Part shown: piece by piece, positions 35,785 through 47,944 of the stretch | How positions within the stretch are numbered: the first letter of the stretch is position 1 | Layout of the letters: each line of letters starts with the position of its first letter | Notes under the pieces: model-generated | What the model saw: the letters and a program-made list of their open reading frames with translations, nothing else | Database searches by the model: none | Told to the model about the DNA's origin: nothing | Translations under genes and position numbers: made by a program | Source of the DNA: Cricetomys ansorgei | Lineage: Eukaryota; Chordata; Mammalia; Rodentia; Nesomyidae | DNA: 64,000 bases | Assembly (NCBI GenBank): GCA_026225945.1 | Contig: JAMJFZ010000239.1 | Location: 29,486,001-29,550,000, forward strand | Reading direction: 5' to 3'

Positions 35785-36115
35785 ATATGGCTTCCTAAAC
35801 ACAATCAGAAGTAGGAAAACACCAATAGACATGTTAATATGGAATGGGAAATGTTCAAAGGCCTGAACCTTAGTCAAAGAACTACAGCCAACTAAGAAAT
35901 GCTGAGAACCCAAGAAATAGACTTCCCTAGCGAAGAGCATGGCAATTGGTCATCCAATAAGAAATACTCAGCCCTGGAAATATATACATATAAGTAACAT
36001 TATATGAATTGAGCAGGTTGTAGTTATAAACTAATGTATATACACAACAAAGAGACACACACAGACATACACACACACACACTCACACGTATACACCAAC
36101 ACCACCAACAACAAT
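35785..36115 (+). mobile_element. second L1 (Lx-like) 3' UTR fragment
   Basis: AAAACACCAATAGACATG, TTAATATGGAATGGGAAA, AAGAACTACAGCCAACTAAG, AATGCTGAGAACCCAAG, TTGGTCATCCAATAAG, CAGCCCTGGAAATATATAC and GAGCAGGTTGTAGTTAT form the standard Lx 3' UTR word order. The end has decayed into a CA-rich tract (about 36054-36090). The two neighbouring fragments overlap in element coordinates, so they are separate insertions. Confidence 0.75.
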
Positions 36116-36659
36116 TAAGGTAAAAAGAAGTCAAGCATTTGACCCATGATCCTGCTACTGAATACAGACTGAGCTTTTTATTCACATTTCTAAGCTCAAA
36201 TGATGCTTCTTTGAATACTGATTGAAACCAAGTGCAACAGCTAATATTTTTCATACAAAAGATTGCTTTTCTCACAAATGCATACACAAGCATGCTCACA
36301 TAGAAATCGTGATGCAGCGTGCCACTTAAACATATTTGGTGTGTTTGTGACAGTTGCCAGTTCAGATGTCTGTATCTGAACATACTCATTGGCTTTTCAA
36401 AACTTCATCTCCTGGAAATGGAGGCACTAAAAGATTCCCGCCACAGTATGAAGAAAATGTTTGTAACAGTGAGACATGTTTGCACATGCAGAAGCTCACA
36501 AAGTACTTGGTAAGTGTCCTTTTATTGAACAACCAGTAAGCAAAGGAAGGAAAGTAACCAGGACACTCAGAAACTAGGCAGAAAATGATTGCTTTTTTTT
36601 CTAGTCGTTTTCTCAGGCCGCAGTGTGTCTTTCCTTTATAGCTGCTTTCTAACATATTC
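36116..36659. other. unassigned sequence
   Basis: Frames of 61-89 codons overlap on both strands (36319-36655). The plus-strand frame ends at a TTG/GTAAGT donor-like site near 36509, but I see no convincing acceptor or known protein. Confidence 0.45.
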
Positions 36660-37480
36660 TTTTTTATTTTTGGCTGTCAACAGTGCAAGTGTGATGTCCT
36701 TAAGTGTATTTTTCTTTGTGTTCATTCTACTGGTATTCTTTGAGCCCCTTGGAAATTGAAAAAAACAAAATGTGTCTAATATTTTTTCTGAATTCTTTTC
36801 TGTTCTTTGCAATCTCTATTGGAACTTCTATTACAGCAGCCTAGAGAACATTGCTTCATTGGTCATTCATATTTTGGGGTGTGTAATTATCACTCCATGT
36901 ACTACGTAGTCCTGCATCTTTAGTATTTTATGCTTTTATTTATGTGTCTATGTAAGTGTAGGGCCCATGGATACTGGTGCTCATAGAGGCCAGAAGAGGG
37001 TGTGAGACCTCTGAAGCTGGAGTTACAAGTGCATATTAGCCTCCTGATCTGGGCATTGAGAACAGAATTTGGGTCCTCCACAAGAACAGCCAGGGCTCTT
37101 ACCAGTGAGCCACCTCTCTAGTCACATACTCTACTGTTTGCATAAGTATATTTTTAAGTCTGTTTAAACTTTCTTCTCAAGTTTGAAAATTTCTTATTAA
37201 GATATGAAGCTCATTTATTGATTCATTTTTAGTCTGGATATTTTATTTTTTAGATTTAGGACATGTGTTTTATTTTTGGTGGTTCACATATCTTTTCTGA
37301 AATTTCCTGTGTTTTAACTCACTTCTTACATAGGGGGTATAAAATCTTAGCGTAACTAAAATCCCTAAATTAAGATCATTGTTGATTTTAATTTATATCA
37401 GGTCTTTGGGGCACTTAATTCACTAATTTTTAGTGCTTCTCAAAAGATCTGTGCCATTAAATCTTTAACAATACTGATAA
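36660..37480 (-). mobile_element. ancient L1M 5' region, antisense, split by a SINE
   Basis: Plus-strand words (TTTGTGTTCATTCTACTGG, TTCTTTGAGCCCCTTGG, TCTAATATTTTTTCTGAATTC, TTGCAATCTCTATTGGAAC) follow the antisense order of old mammalian L1 5' sequence. T-rich sequence of the same kind resumes after the SINE (37140-37480). Heavily decayed. Confidence 0.45.
36938..37123 (-). mobile_element. B3-type SINE inside L1M
   Basis: On the plus strand: ATGGATACTGGTGCTCATAG, AGGCCAGAAGAGGGTGTGAG, AAGCTGGAGTTACAAGTGC, TTTGGGTCCTCCACAAGAAC and TCTTACCAGTGAGCCACCTC, an almost complete antisense B3. Confidence 0.85.
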
Positions 37481-37510
37481 ACCCTTAAATAAAAGTCTTT
37501 AATACATGGG

Positions 37511-37968
37511 TGTGGGAAGCCAAGGAATCCAGCAGGTAAGAACCTCAGGCAATGTGAATTGTTGCCATGGACACCACCATGTCAAGGATCAATGCCTCAG
37601 ATCTATTGGAAAATTGGCAAAACTTTTCTCCAGCCCAAGTACGAGTGTTTACAAATGATTGAGCAGAGTCTGCCAAAGTTAGCAACTGTATCTTCATCCA
37701 CCCTAGGTGTTTATAGACTGAGACTGCTTGCCTACAAATCTAGCTAACTCCCATGCCCTGCAATGTACAAAATAAAAGGGCTGAGGATTGGGGCTACTGT
37801 GTTATAGTTGGTACTCTCCATCAGAGCAAGCTCAGTCAATCTGACCCCAGCTTTACTGCCCATGTGTCTGTCATCTTTTCAGTGTTACTTTCCTTTTCAC
37901 ATTCCCTTGTCCCTAGTCAGACCACTGTGCCAAGCTCTGCAGAGAAGACACACGGTTCTCTCTCATCA
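37511..37968 (+). mobile_element. solo-LTR-like element, class II ERV type
   Basis: Starts TGTGGGAAGCC and ends CTCTCTCATCA, satisfying the TG..CA rule. About 230 bp in is a CTAACTCCCATGCCCTGCAATG segment followed by ACAAAATAAAAGGGCTGAGG, a plausible polyadenylation signal with downstream U5-like sequence. Overlapping plus frames (37559-38056) are not recognisable proteins. I see no target duplication, and the family is not certain. Confidence 0.5.
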
Positions 37969-38984
37969 GACTTGCCTAGTTATAAACCTTCTGCTACAGA
38001 TGAAGATATGTGGTAGAGATTCTATTCCTCTTTTGGGGCTGAGAATTCCCATATAGTAATGAATTAAGTGATTTGCCTTTTTTATTTAGCCTTCGTGTAA
38101 TGCATTAGTTCATAGTTATGGACTTGATCCTTAAGCCCCAGCATTTTTTTTTCTGAGACATTTTATTCTAGCCAGGCGACCAGCTTATCAAATTTGTAGT
38201 ACAAACTGTGTGCATAGAATGTAGAGTTTTACTGAAATTCTCAGCTGGCTTTCTCCTCTAGCCATTATATTATTGTTGTGCTGTGCCCTTAAGGATAAAG
38301 ATCAAATGACAATCTGTATCTAAGCGCTGTAGGTCCTTCCTGTCTGTCTTTTGCTTTTATGGAATTTTATCCTTCAAGCTGTAGTCCCACGTAAATACAA
38401 GTTCTAAGTTCAGCATAGCAAAACTGCCTCCTTGTGCTAGAGCTTGACCATGGATTTGAGTTTGATCAATTATAGTAGTTCAAATAAAAGATGAACTACA
38501 TTCTCAAATAAAAATATATTACTTGCAGGAATTTAATTTAATAGTTCTATAATACATTCTGTTTAAGTCAGTAATGGACTGCACTGTGATAGTAGTTTCA
38601 TGGTCTCATAATAAAAATAAAATTTCCATATACCCGGAGATAGGGCTGAAGAAGAAGCAAAGGAAAGGGAAATTCTTAGAGTAAAAGAAACAATTCAAGG
38701 AAATTCACAAGAAAAGATTCACTAGAAGCTCTGGGACATTTCAGTGGGCTCCTAAATACCTGTGGACAAAGCTCCTTCTGAGACATTTTATTAATAGAGT
38801 TCAATATTCAAAATGTCATCTTAGGAGCGAATCTATCATGAATAAAGGAAGTCACTAATCTGGCACGCTTCTAAAGAGTGATACCTCAAAATCAGCCTTA
38901 AAAAGGTTTTCAAGAAAGGTTCAAGTGAAAAAGAATGAAAATCAACTGAATTTAAAGGAAAAAATAGAGCCTTATTGTACAGAA
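37969..38984. other. unassigned sequence
   Basis: No recognised element or gene. Confidence 0.5.
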
Positions 38985-39075
38985 GCCTGGGAATATACTT
39001 CAAAGATAAAGAATTTGCCTAGCATATGCAAGAGCCTGTGTTCAATCTGTAGCTCTGCAAATATAAAAACTAAAA
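38985..39075 (+). mobile_element. ID-like SINE (tRNA-derived), diverged
   Basis: GCCTGGGAATATACTTCAAAG, ATTTGCCTAGCATATGCAAG and CCTGTGTTCAATCTGTAGCTC, then an A-rich tail. It follows the ID order (GGGGATTTAGCTCAG, TTGCCTAGCATGCGCAAGG, CCTGGGTTCGATCCCCAGC) with many changes. It might be the left half of a B4. Confidence 0.65.
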
Positions 39076-40689
39076 TAATGCTTAAATAAGTTTGGTGTCC
39101 AAGTTTTCTGATGTGAACAGTGAGGTTCTAGTCTTTATGTTCATTGAAACTCACTGACTTAACGGAACAAAATCTAGTACTGTAAGACCGACTCATAACC
39201 TGTACAATTGTACACTTACATCTTTTAATCGCATATTTATTGTACTTCTTGTTTTAAATACATTTAGGTAGGGCACAAATAGGGCACAAATACATAACAC
39301 GGTGTTTTGGTTGCCTAATGTTTTCAGTACAGTAAAATGTACAGTTTTCCCAAAGGAATCAGACCTGCCCTACTGCTTCAGTATGTTGGAGGTTAATTCT
39401 TTCTATTTGTGTAAGCACACCCGGGATCTGCTATGCTCTTCTTAGAGCATATGTTTGTCTATAAGGCATTAATGCCCTTGTGTATGCTTCTTCTTTATGT
39501 TCTTATTTAGCCTGTTGTCTTTTTCTAGGTAACTATTCAAGTATTCTTCAAAATATAATAAAAATGAATTAGATGACAAAATTCAGTTTAACAAATATTA
39601 ATACATAGGATAAATGCCCGAATGACAAGTACATTTTTAGTCTTGGCAATTTATTTGTGTGCATGTCTCAGAGAGCTGTTAGATTCTGTCTTTCATCAAG
39701 GAAAATTACCTATGAAATTACTGACAACACAAGAGGAACTTGATAAATAACTTGCTAACTCAGTAAAATTTGATTGAAAGTTTTCACTTTTATGTCAGTG
39801 GTTGTTTTAGTTCATCATGACAATTCCATCAACACAGTAATTGTGGCTGAGTAAGCTGTGATTCCCAAGGCCCCTGCTCTAGTCAGTTGCCTTCTTCATC
39901 GATCTTCCCATTCCTTCATCATGTGGACATTTATGTACATGTCATGTGCATATTGTTCTTCCTAATAAAAAAGCATATAAAATTTTTATTGAATAGACAC
40001 AAAACAACAGCACAGGATCAAGAAAATGTTGTTGAAATTTAACCTTACTGCTTCAAGGGTTCTGTAGATGAAGAATTTCAAGTTTTTGCCATTGATATTA
40101 AGAGGAATTTTGGATTTCAAAGAAGGAAGGATTATAATTCAAAGATGCAGTTGGCCTAGAGAGAGCATACACACGAAGAAGCGATAGGACTGAACAGCCT
40201 GGATTATGTGTGTGTCAAAATGAGCTCTGGGCAAGCAATGATACCTTGTCTCTCCAAAAATAAAATTTAAAAGGAAATGAGAATCAATCAGGCAATGGTA
40301 AACTAAGATACAATAGAAAAATAGTGAAGGTTTTACAACATAAAATACTTCTAAAATCCAGCAGAAAAACCACATTTTTTCTGAATTCATGTTTTTTTTC
40401 ATTTTCTTTAAAAAAATTCGAGATGAGATCTGATAGAAATACCTTCCATACAAATAGAATTCTATGTTCCTCTAGGAACACTCAGTAGGGGATTTTATAG
40501 TATATGCAAAATCTTGTAGCCATGATTATGTGTATATTCCTCCTAGGAATTTGATATGGGTTTTATTATTTTCTGAATAAAGGTCTAATATTCAGAATAA
40601 GATATTTTATTATGGTACAATTTGAGAACTATATTTATGGATATAACATTTAAAATTAATAAGCTACTTTAGAAAATTTTTTAAAATAT
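39076..40689. other. unassigned AT-rich sequence
   Basis: A possible B1-derived relic lies near 40180-40268 (ACAGCCTGGATTATGTG, CTTGTCTCTCCAAAAATAAA). Otherwise nothing recognised. Minus frames at 40139-40481 are AT-rich chance frames. Confidence 0.4.
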
Positions 40690-41107
40690 TAACTTAAAAA
40701 TTGTTAGAAAACAATTTTTCTGAAGTAGATTTTGCATTTCAATCACATTAGACTTCATCCAAATAAATAAATATTTGCACAGCAAGTAAAATCAAGAAAG
40801 TGAAATTCGGGCAACAAAAATGGGAAAAAATATTTGCCAATCATAAATCACACAAGAATTTATATCCAAAATATATAAATATTCTCCCAATTTAGGAACT
40901 AAGATTGCCTAATTAAAGGTGCGTGAAGAATATGGGTTCACAATCTTTTATTTGTAAAATTAACAAATGACCAATAGACACATGGAAATGACATTTAACA
41001 TAATGGATCATTATGAAATGTGAATTAAAATTATGAGACAGTGTTTTACACATAACTAAAATGGCTGATATTTTTTCCTCATCCATACAAGTCGGGTGAC
41101 ATGTGTC
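40690..41107 (+). mobile_element. ancient L1M ORF2 3' part, left segment
   Basis: AAAAATGGGAAAAAATATTTGCC, AATTTATATCCAAAATATATAAA, AACAAATGACCAATAGACAC, TAATGGATCATTATGAAATG and AATTAAAATTATGAGACAG reproduce the order of old L1 ORF2 sequence (AATGGGAGAAAATATTTGCAA, ATATCCAGAATCTATAA, and so on). All reading frames are broken. Confidence 0.65.
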
Positions 41108-41271
41108 AGCAAGCAAGGCACATGATGCATGAAGCCTGGTGACCTACCTGACTTTGATCCTCAGAACCCATGTAAATGTCAAAAGACAGAGCCAAGTCCA
41201 TAAAAAGTTGTCTTTTAACCTCCACACCTACTTTCTCATGCATACAACAGAAATAAATAAAATTAATTTTT
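41108..41271 (+). mobile_element. B3A-type SINE inside L1M
   Basis: CAAGGCACATGATGCATGAAGC, CTGGTGACCTACCTGACTTTG, ATCCTCAGAACCCATG, AAAGTTGTCTTTTAACCTCC and ACAGAAATAAATAAA run in B3A order. It separates the two halves of the L1M. Confidence 0.82.
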
Positions 41272-41815
41272 AAATGCAGACAATAACCAGTGTTTTAAAA
41301 AGATGTGGAGTGAAGCCTTATTGGTAATGACTGAAAGTGATGCTACGCCAAAACCAGTTCTGTTGTCCTTCAAATGATCAGCATAGTTTCACCACATGAC
41401 CACTGGTTCCATGCCTAGGTCTGTACCTGAGAGAAATGGAACCAAATGTCTCTGTGAAATCTTTCACATGAAAGTTCATGGCACCAGTGTTTACAATAGT
41501 CAGAACATGCCTCTCTCAGCTGGTGAGAGGATAAACAACATGTGACATATTTATACAACTGAATATTCAGTAACAGTGCACAGGCAGATCTATAATATAG
41601 ATAAACCTTACAAGGTTTCTGCTAAATAACTGAAGATATTCATATTTTAAAATACAAATATGTTTTCCCTTTCTTGTGAAATAACCCAAAGAGCCAAATC
41701 CAGGATAAAAGTAAAATACTGTTTGCCAAGAGCCTGGTGCCAAGAAGGGGTAAAGACGGAGAAATAAAGAGCAGGAATTGAGTCTTGGTCTTATTGTATA
41801 TGGTTTCACTTGGAC
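41272..41815 (+). mobile_element. ancient L1M ORF2/3' part, right segment
   Basis: Continues the interrupted element: AAAAAGATGTGGAGTGAAG, CATGAAAGTTCATGGCACC, AGTGTTTACAATAGTCAGAAC, GGATAAACAACATGTGACATATTTATACAACTGAATATTCAG is the decayed counterpart of the old L1 block around GGATAAACAAAATGTGG. The open frame 41567-41809 is chance. Confidence 0.62.
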
Positions 41816-42747
41816 TGATGGAAAGCTTCCAATACTACAGTTTTAATTGTAGCAGTGTCTCAACTAATTTGTGTTCCTCTGTGAAGATAAAATAACCAAT
41901 GAACTGTATATTCCTGAAGAGAAAATATGATGATTCTTGAGACTTATCTAATTAAAACTATGAAAAGAAAAGAAACTCAAGAGAACTGTTACTTACTTCT
42001 TCCTTAGGCCTTAAGATGCTTGGCCATAAGAAAGCTGAAGTTTCTTTGTTTCGGTGTTGGGAAAATTCTTATTAGTAAAACACAATTTTAACTCAAATGG
42101 AACAGAAACCTCAGACAAGTCTCTACTGAACTTCATAAACCTTCACATTTATCCTATTTCCTGTTTCTGTCTATAAACAATTTAGTTTGATTAAATTCAT
42201 GAGTTTGGAATGTCTCTTGCATTTAGTTTTTCTTATGTTTTTAAAGAACTATGACAACTAAACATTGTGACTAATCCAAAGTAAATTTTTTTACTTGAGG
42301 AAAAATCATTAGTACCATTTGTTTATGAAAAAATTTAATAATAAATTTCTCAAAGAGGTTTTTTTTTATTCATATAGAGTATAGAATACTGAAATGATTT
42401 AAAACAAACAAAGATGTGAAAAGAATGAGCTTACCAAAAAGATAAATCATGACTAGAAAGGAGTATCTTTCATATTTCTCTATTGACAGGCATGGGTCCT
42501 GGCAGGTTGGGCTCATCTGGCCCTTGCTGTATGATATTCTAATATTAAGAGTCATAAAATTATTCACAGGCTGTTGGACACTGTGAAAATGTCAATGCTA
42601 CTATTTCAGAATCTTTTTCAATATTAAGTCATAAATAGAAATTTTTTTATTGTAAAATGACTGGAGTACTCATGGATGCTATCAACATGGTTTGTTATTT
42701 CTAAAAGACTAATAAAGTTCTAAATATGAAAAATATATATAGAAAAT
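41816..42747. other. unassigned AT-rich sequence
   Basis: No recognised element or gene. Confidence 0.5.
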
Positions 42748-42871
42748 CTCTAGAGATGTCTCAGTATGTAAAGATGACTGCTGCCAAGCAGATGTCCAGA
42801 TTGTCTCAATTCAGTTCACCGAACCTACATGAATGAGGGAGAAAGCTAATTTCTACAAGTTGTCCTCAGAC

Positions 42872-42909
<38 letters not shown>
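42748..42909 (+). mobile_element. B3A-type SINE with (CA)n tail
   Basis: CTAGAGATGTCTCAGTATG, AGATGACTGCTGCCAAGCAG, TTCAGTTCACCGAACCTAC and TTCTACAAGTTGTCCTCAGACC, followed by about 18 perfect CA units (42874-42909). Confidence 0.8.
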
Positions 42910-42910
<1 letters not shown>

Positions 42911-43065
42911 TAGGGATATTTTCAACATAGATTTAAAAATAGAAACTAAGTTATCAAATTTCAGATGAATTTAGACCAAATTACAAAAACTGTTTAAGAT
43001 AGGGAAATACTATATATGTACATATGAAGCATTAAATATTTCCTATGACTATGAATGCTAAAATG

Positions 43066-43781
43066 TGGAGATGAGCATTTAATCCTTTACTCTGGCAGCA
43101 TGGCTGCTCTACGGTAGACAGAATGTTAGTACACACTTTTAATCCCAGTATCCAGAAGGCAGTGATAGAACATACCTTTAATCCCCAAGACAGAAGCAAG
43201 TAGAAGCAGAGGAGGAAGCAGAGAAAGGAAACAGAGCAGAAGGAGTCAGAATCAGGCAGGAAGAGTGAGTTTGGGAGAAATAGACAGCTAACAGCAAGAG
43301 TCAGTTTGAAGCCTAGCAGAACAATTCAGTCAGAGAAGTTTCAGAAGTTAGTCAGTCAGCCAGAGTCAGGAGAGTTCAGTCAGAAACAGTCAGCTGGCTC
43401 AGACGGTCATTTTGAACCAGGTAGCTTGGAGAAGAACTTGAGCCAGAACAGCCAGTGAGTTGAATCAGTCAACCAGAAGAGTCAATTGAGTTCCATACAA
43501 CTCTGAGTTCAGAAGGAACTAGTGAGAGTGAGTGAATCAGTCAGCAATAAGTCTCCAAGTATAATGTTATCTAGGTCCAAGCTAGCATCTTGGATATTAG
43601 ATTGTACAGAGGTTGAAACTGTCTAGGTCTGGACTTATGTCTTGAAAATTAGATTGTACAGAGGTTGAAACCTTCCAGTTCTAGGCTTAAGATTAGATTG
43701 TATGGAGACTGAAACCTCTAAGGATCAGGGATCAAATTACTCAAAGAATAAACTGCCTATTGCTCTGAATCAATGACTACA
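43066..43781 (+). mobile_element. LTR family B, complete solo LTR
   Basis: 716 bp, starting TGGAGATGAG and ending ATGACTACA, with a perfect 6-bp target duplication AAAATG on both sides (43060-43065 and 43782-43787). An AAGAATAAACTGCC polyadenylation signal sits about 35 bp before the end, giving plus orientation. Near the start are two tandem B1-head-like units (43130-43195; TTTTAATCCCAG and CTTTAATCCCCA). The middle is a purine-rich stretch with the word GTCAG at least nine times (about 43240-43540). Both the six-base duplication and the layout suggest a class II ERV. No internal ERV sequence is present. Confidence 0.85.
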
Positions 43782-43787
43782 AAAATG

Positions 43788-44890
43788 TAAGAAATAAATT
43801 ACTGTTTATGGAAGTCCACATATTAGTCATATAGTTTAAAAATAAAAAGTAAATTTGTAATGGTTTTTAAAAGACAAATGCAGTTTTCTACAGTGAATCT
43901 GACAGAAAAATCTCATAAAAGTTACTTTCTCTCCAGGGTCGTAAATCATTACAATACTGTCAATGTTTCATATATCACCCATTGATGAATACCCTTCCTC
44001 ATTCCACACAGGTCTGGAAATAATAAACTTTAGTTTCCTATGTTATCACTTATTTCCATCTACTGAAGTAGCAGTGATTTCCAACTTTTGACTTAGATGT
44101 TGTAGTTTCTAATCTAATTATATATTTTCCTTCAATATTAAATATTTTCTTTGTTGACATTTTGAGAATATTGTATTGTTTGAATATTAATTCTTTTATA
44201 TGAAAATCATACTATACTATTTACTATTTTAATGTTCATATAATTTGTTCCCTGTAGACAATTTTATAACTCATTCTGGAGTTCCTGGTCTTTCTGTAAG
44301 CTCAGAGTACATGATATTCATGGCAACACAGGTGGACAAATTCAAGCCATACTATCCATAATCTTGCATTGCGTCTCTGAGAGCAATCTTGACCCACTGG
44401 AGACTATCTCATAATTTGATAATTACTTCTACTTATTTCCACTTACTTATGCTTAACTATAATAATCTGTAGTGCTCTGACTTGAATCTGGAATGGTTCC
44501 AACGTCTTGGACCTTTGCCAGTGGACTCTATCGGGAGATGTTGACCATTTAATGAGTGGACTCCAATGGTAGTGTTTGAGTTATTGTAACCATGCTCTTG
44601 ATGGGGATTATGATATCATTGCCTCTTGAACTCTTTCTCTGTCAGTGTCTTGCTATTGTACCAGTAATGAGGATAAGAATTTTACTTTACAACACTCTGC
44701 TGGCCTTCCCAGACTCAAAGAAAACAGGTCAGTCATTCCTGAACTATAACAACCCAAACTGAAGTGAATATAAAAATTTTTCTCCATATATAATTATTGG
44801 CCCAGGTATTTGTTTCAGTGACTGACAAGATATGGAGTCAACCGTTAAATGGTACATGTTAATGTATATGGTTAGCTGGCTTCTAATTTG
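43788..44890. other. unassigned sequence
   Basis: No recognised gene or element. Confidence 0.5.
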
Positions 44891-45240
44891 CTTTTTACCA
44901 CTGTCAAAACACCATTACTAAAGCAACTTGGGTTAGAAAGGGTTTATTATGTCTTACAGCTTACAGTCCATCATTGAGGGAAGTTAGGGTAGGAACTGAA
45001 GCAGAGACCATGAAGTAACTCTGATTACTTGGTTGCTCAGTTTTCTTTCTTATACAACTCAGGACGGACTATCAAGTGTTGGCACCACTCCTAGAGGAAG
45101 TGACCCTCACAAATCAATCATTAATCAAGAAATGCCTACACAGATTTGCCTACAGACTAATCTGATGGAGGTATTTTCAATAAAAAGGTCCCTCTTTCCA
45201 GTGACCCTAGTTTCTGACAAGTGGACAAAAACTTACCAGT
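44891..45240 (-). mobile_element. dispersed repeat family C
   Basis: Plus-strand (antisense) words: CAAAACACCATTACTAAAGC, AACTTGGGTTAGAAAGGGTTTATT, TTACAGCTTACAGTCCATCATTG, ATCATTAATCAAGAAATGCC, CTAATCTGATGGAGG and GACAAGTGGACAAAAACTTACC, the complete order from tail to head. The 74-codon plus frame 45033-45257 is antisense shadow. Confidence 0.82.
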
Positions 45241-45727
45241 ATGTATACTTAGACTGATTTATGACAGTACTGTTAAAGTTTACTCATCTAAAGTCTTCAT
45301 AATAAAGGATCATAAGAAATATGTCTTCTGATAGCTCCTTTCAAATGAATTTATACAATGTCCATTGGACATCTACTATATGTGAGGGGCTGGTGACATA
45401 GCCATGGAACTCATTCCTTGAATATACTCAAAACTGTTTAAAAATCTAGAACTTCCATCCTCCTTGCTCTATTTTTTCTTAATCTTTCTCCAGAAACAAT
45501 ACATCTAAGATCCACTGAATACACATATCTCTGCCAAGAAATAGAGGAGCAGCATAACTTGATGCTGTTCTCACAGTAGCATTCTCATTGCTCTAGGCAC
45601 ACAAATTTCAACCATTCCTGACCAGACTGAGATTAGAACCACCTGGGTTCAAAACTCAACTCTTAACTACATAGAATTAAACATTATACTTTAGCCTCAA
45701 CAACAACAACAACAGAATCCATTTCTA
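45241..45727. other. unassigned sequence with a short (CAA)n
   Basis: A CAACAACAACAACAACA run at about 45699-45715; otherwise nothing recognised. Confidence 0.5.
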
Positions 45728-46370
45728 TTAAAAGTTTTGTTTGAAAATTTCATACATCCATATGTGTCCTGATGAAACCCACTGTCTATTCATTCCCTCC
45801 TAATTCCTTTCTTATACCTACCAACACTGTTCTGTCCCAAATTCATGTGCTCAGTTTTAAACCCTCAAAATCCATAGTGCTGTCAGAATTTAAATGGATG
45901 TAGGACCATCATCTGGAGCATGGATAATTCTAAGAGGCCCTATTTCTATAGGAAATTGACTCTTGCAATTTCTCTTCCAATATCCATCAATTGCCAATAA
46001 GTCATCAGCTAGAGATAGATCCTTCCTGATCTCTGTTCCCCATCCATTTAGGTCTTGTGTATGAGGTCACAACAACTGTGGGTTAAGTTTTGCATGTTGC
46101 TAAAATTCCTTTCCTTGGTGAGAGATGTAAATAATATCTACCCATTCCTAAGTTCCCAATGACAAACCGAGGTACCTGTTCTTTAGAGTTCCACTTGTGA
46201 TGAACTCTGTGATGTGATGATGTTCCACTGAAGAGGCCTAGCTGGACTAGATGGTAGCAGCTTGAATGGGAAGGTGGGAAGATCTTACAACCTTTCCATC
46301 CTCTTTCCATTGTGATCCCTAATCCCATTTAGGGTTAAACACTTGGCAATCTGTCTTATAATAGCCTCCA
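45728..46370 (-). mobile_element. L1 (Lx-like) 3' end, antisense
   Basis: AAAATTTCATACATCCATATGTG, CATTCCCTCCTAATTCC, TTCATGTGCTCAGTTTTAAAC, GGATGTAGGACCATCATCTGG, GAGCATGGATAATTCTAAGAG, TTGCCAATAAGTCATCAGC, and AGGTCTTGTGTATGAGGTCAC keep the order of an antisense Lx 3' region. The 81-codon minus frame 46083-46328 is inside it and is not an ORF1 or ORF2 piece that I can recognise. Confidence 0.62.
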
Positions 46371-47944
46371 TCAAGAGCATGGTAGCAATGTCTCAACAAA
46401 AGTCTCTATAACGTGACAAAGTAAATACAGAAGCTGTTTACAGACAACAGTTTCTATAGGCAAATCATTGCTTAATGCTGTAAACCATACTCATAAAAAA
46501 TGGATATAATTTTTTTTACTGTACTTGGGTCCCACAAAAGTTATAGAAAACCAGTTGTTTCTAGTTGTAGATAATGTTTTTCTAAACACCTGTGTGTGTG
46601 TGTGTGTGTGTAACTATATGTGTATTGTGTATATCTATACACACATAAATATTTCTTTTAAATACATACATATATCTCTCATACACATATGCATATATAT
46701 ATTTACAAAATGTAGAATTTCAACACTCAATTGTGTATTATACTTACTATAGCATATTTGTCTTGGAATCAAATATTAAAATGTTCACTATTGAAGATGC
46801 ATAAAAATAAAACCATTATTAAAATAATGCACTGACAATTACATACCATTCTAGGAACTATGAAAGGTTTTAAAAAGCATAATCCTTTCTTTGATAACGA
46901 GCAATCTAACATTATTATAGGTCAAGCATAATCATAGATGAGATGAAACAGACTGACAATTATATTATATAAATATCAAATGACATAATAGCAAAGAAAC
47001 TAAAAGAGAAATTGAAAGCATCATGTAAAGACAATTTAAATGCATTATTTTAAATCCTATGTCCTAAACACACAAAAGTAAAAAAAAAAATACAGTATGA
47101 ATAAAAGTACTGACAGAATGTTCTATAGAATTTACAGATGACACCAAGCAAAACATAGTCTTGATGGAATTAGCAGAAGATTGACCAAACTGCCGAAATC
47201 TTCATCAGCTAAATGCTTAATTTTTAAGAAATTTAAATCATAGCATTTACTTATCTCTGAAATTGTTGCAGTGCAGCAAAAAAGCAACAGAAGCATTTTC
47301 CCAAAGGAATTGTATTCCTTGATTAAAACACAAAATCTCTAGGCATTTACTTCAGGATGCACTTCTTACGTTGATGGAGCCTAGCAAACATAGGGCTTTG
47401 TTCAGCTCTGAACAGACTCTTTTCTCCATAATAGAAAACAAAGCTTCGATAAACTGAAACCCATTGACAGAGGCAGGAGAACAGGCTGGAGAGTGACGGT
47501 CTGAAGAAATTGCACAAAAATAAAACAACAACAACAAAAATCTTGCAAAATTAGTATATGAATTAAAGACATTAGTAGAAGAAAAGGCTGGAAGCAAACC
47601 ATTAGACACCAACTACAGCAGGCTGCTGCTATTAGCAGGTGCTGTTGCAATACCCCAGGGTCACAAGGTAACTCATGGCTCCTCATAATGCTAAACTGCA
47701 CCTCTAAGTAGAGATTTAAGACTCTAATAAGACACAGGAAGTTATGTTAAAACTACATGAAACTGCTGGACTATGGTCAGAAAAGACTGCACTATGCGAA
47801 TGAGTAAGAAAGCATTAACTCTGTAAGAGACCATTCAGCTACTGAATTCTTTTCTCTAGTTTTCTCCATCATTGGAATGCCCTATGCTATTGCTGCCAGG
47901 TAAAAAAAAAAGAATGAACTTAAACATAATTTATATTCTCATTT
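46371..47944. other. unassigned AT-rich sequence
   Basis: Contains a (TG)11 tract at about 46590-46611 followed by TA/CA-rich sequence to 46700. Two overlapping minus frames (47352-47701) have no recognisable protein. Confidence 0.5.

Noticed and set aside
35184..35804. 206-codon minus frame, the longest in the window
   Set aside because: Most of it is the antisense of a family C repeat, with L1 3' UTR sequence over the rest. No domain is recognisable.
36319..36513. Open frame ending at a TTG/GTAAGT splice-donor-like site
   Set aside because: The donor is good, but no clear acceptor or recognised peptide precedes it; isolated donors are common by chance.
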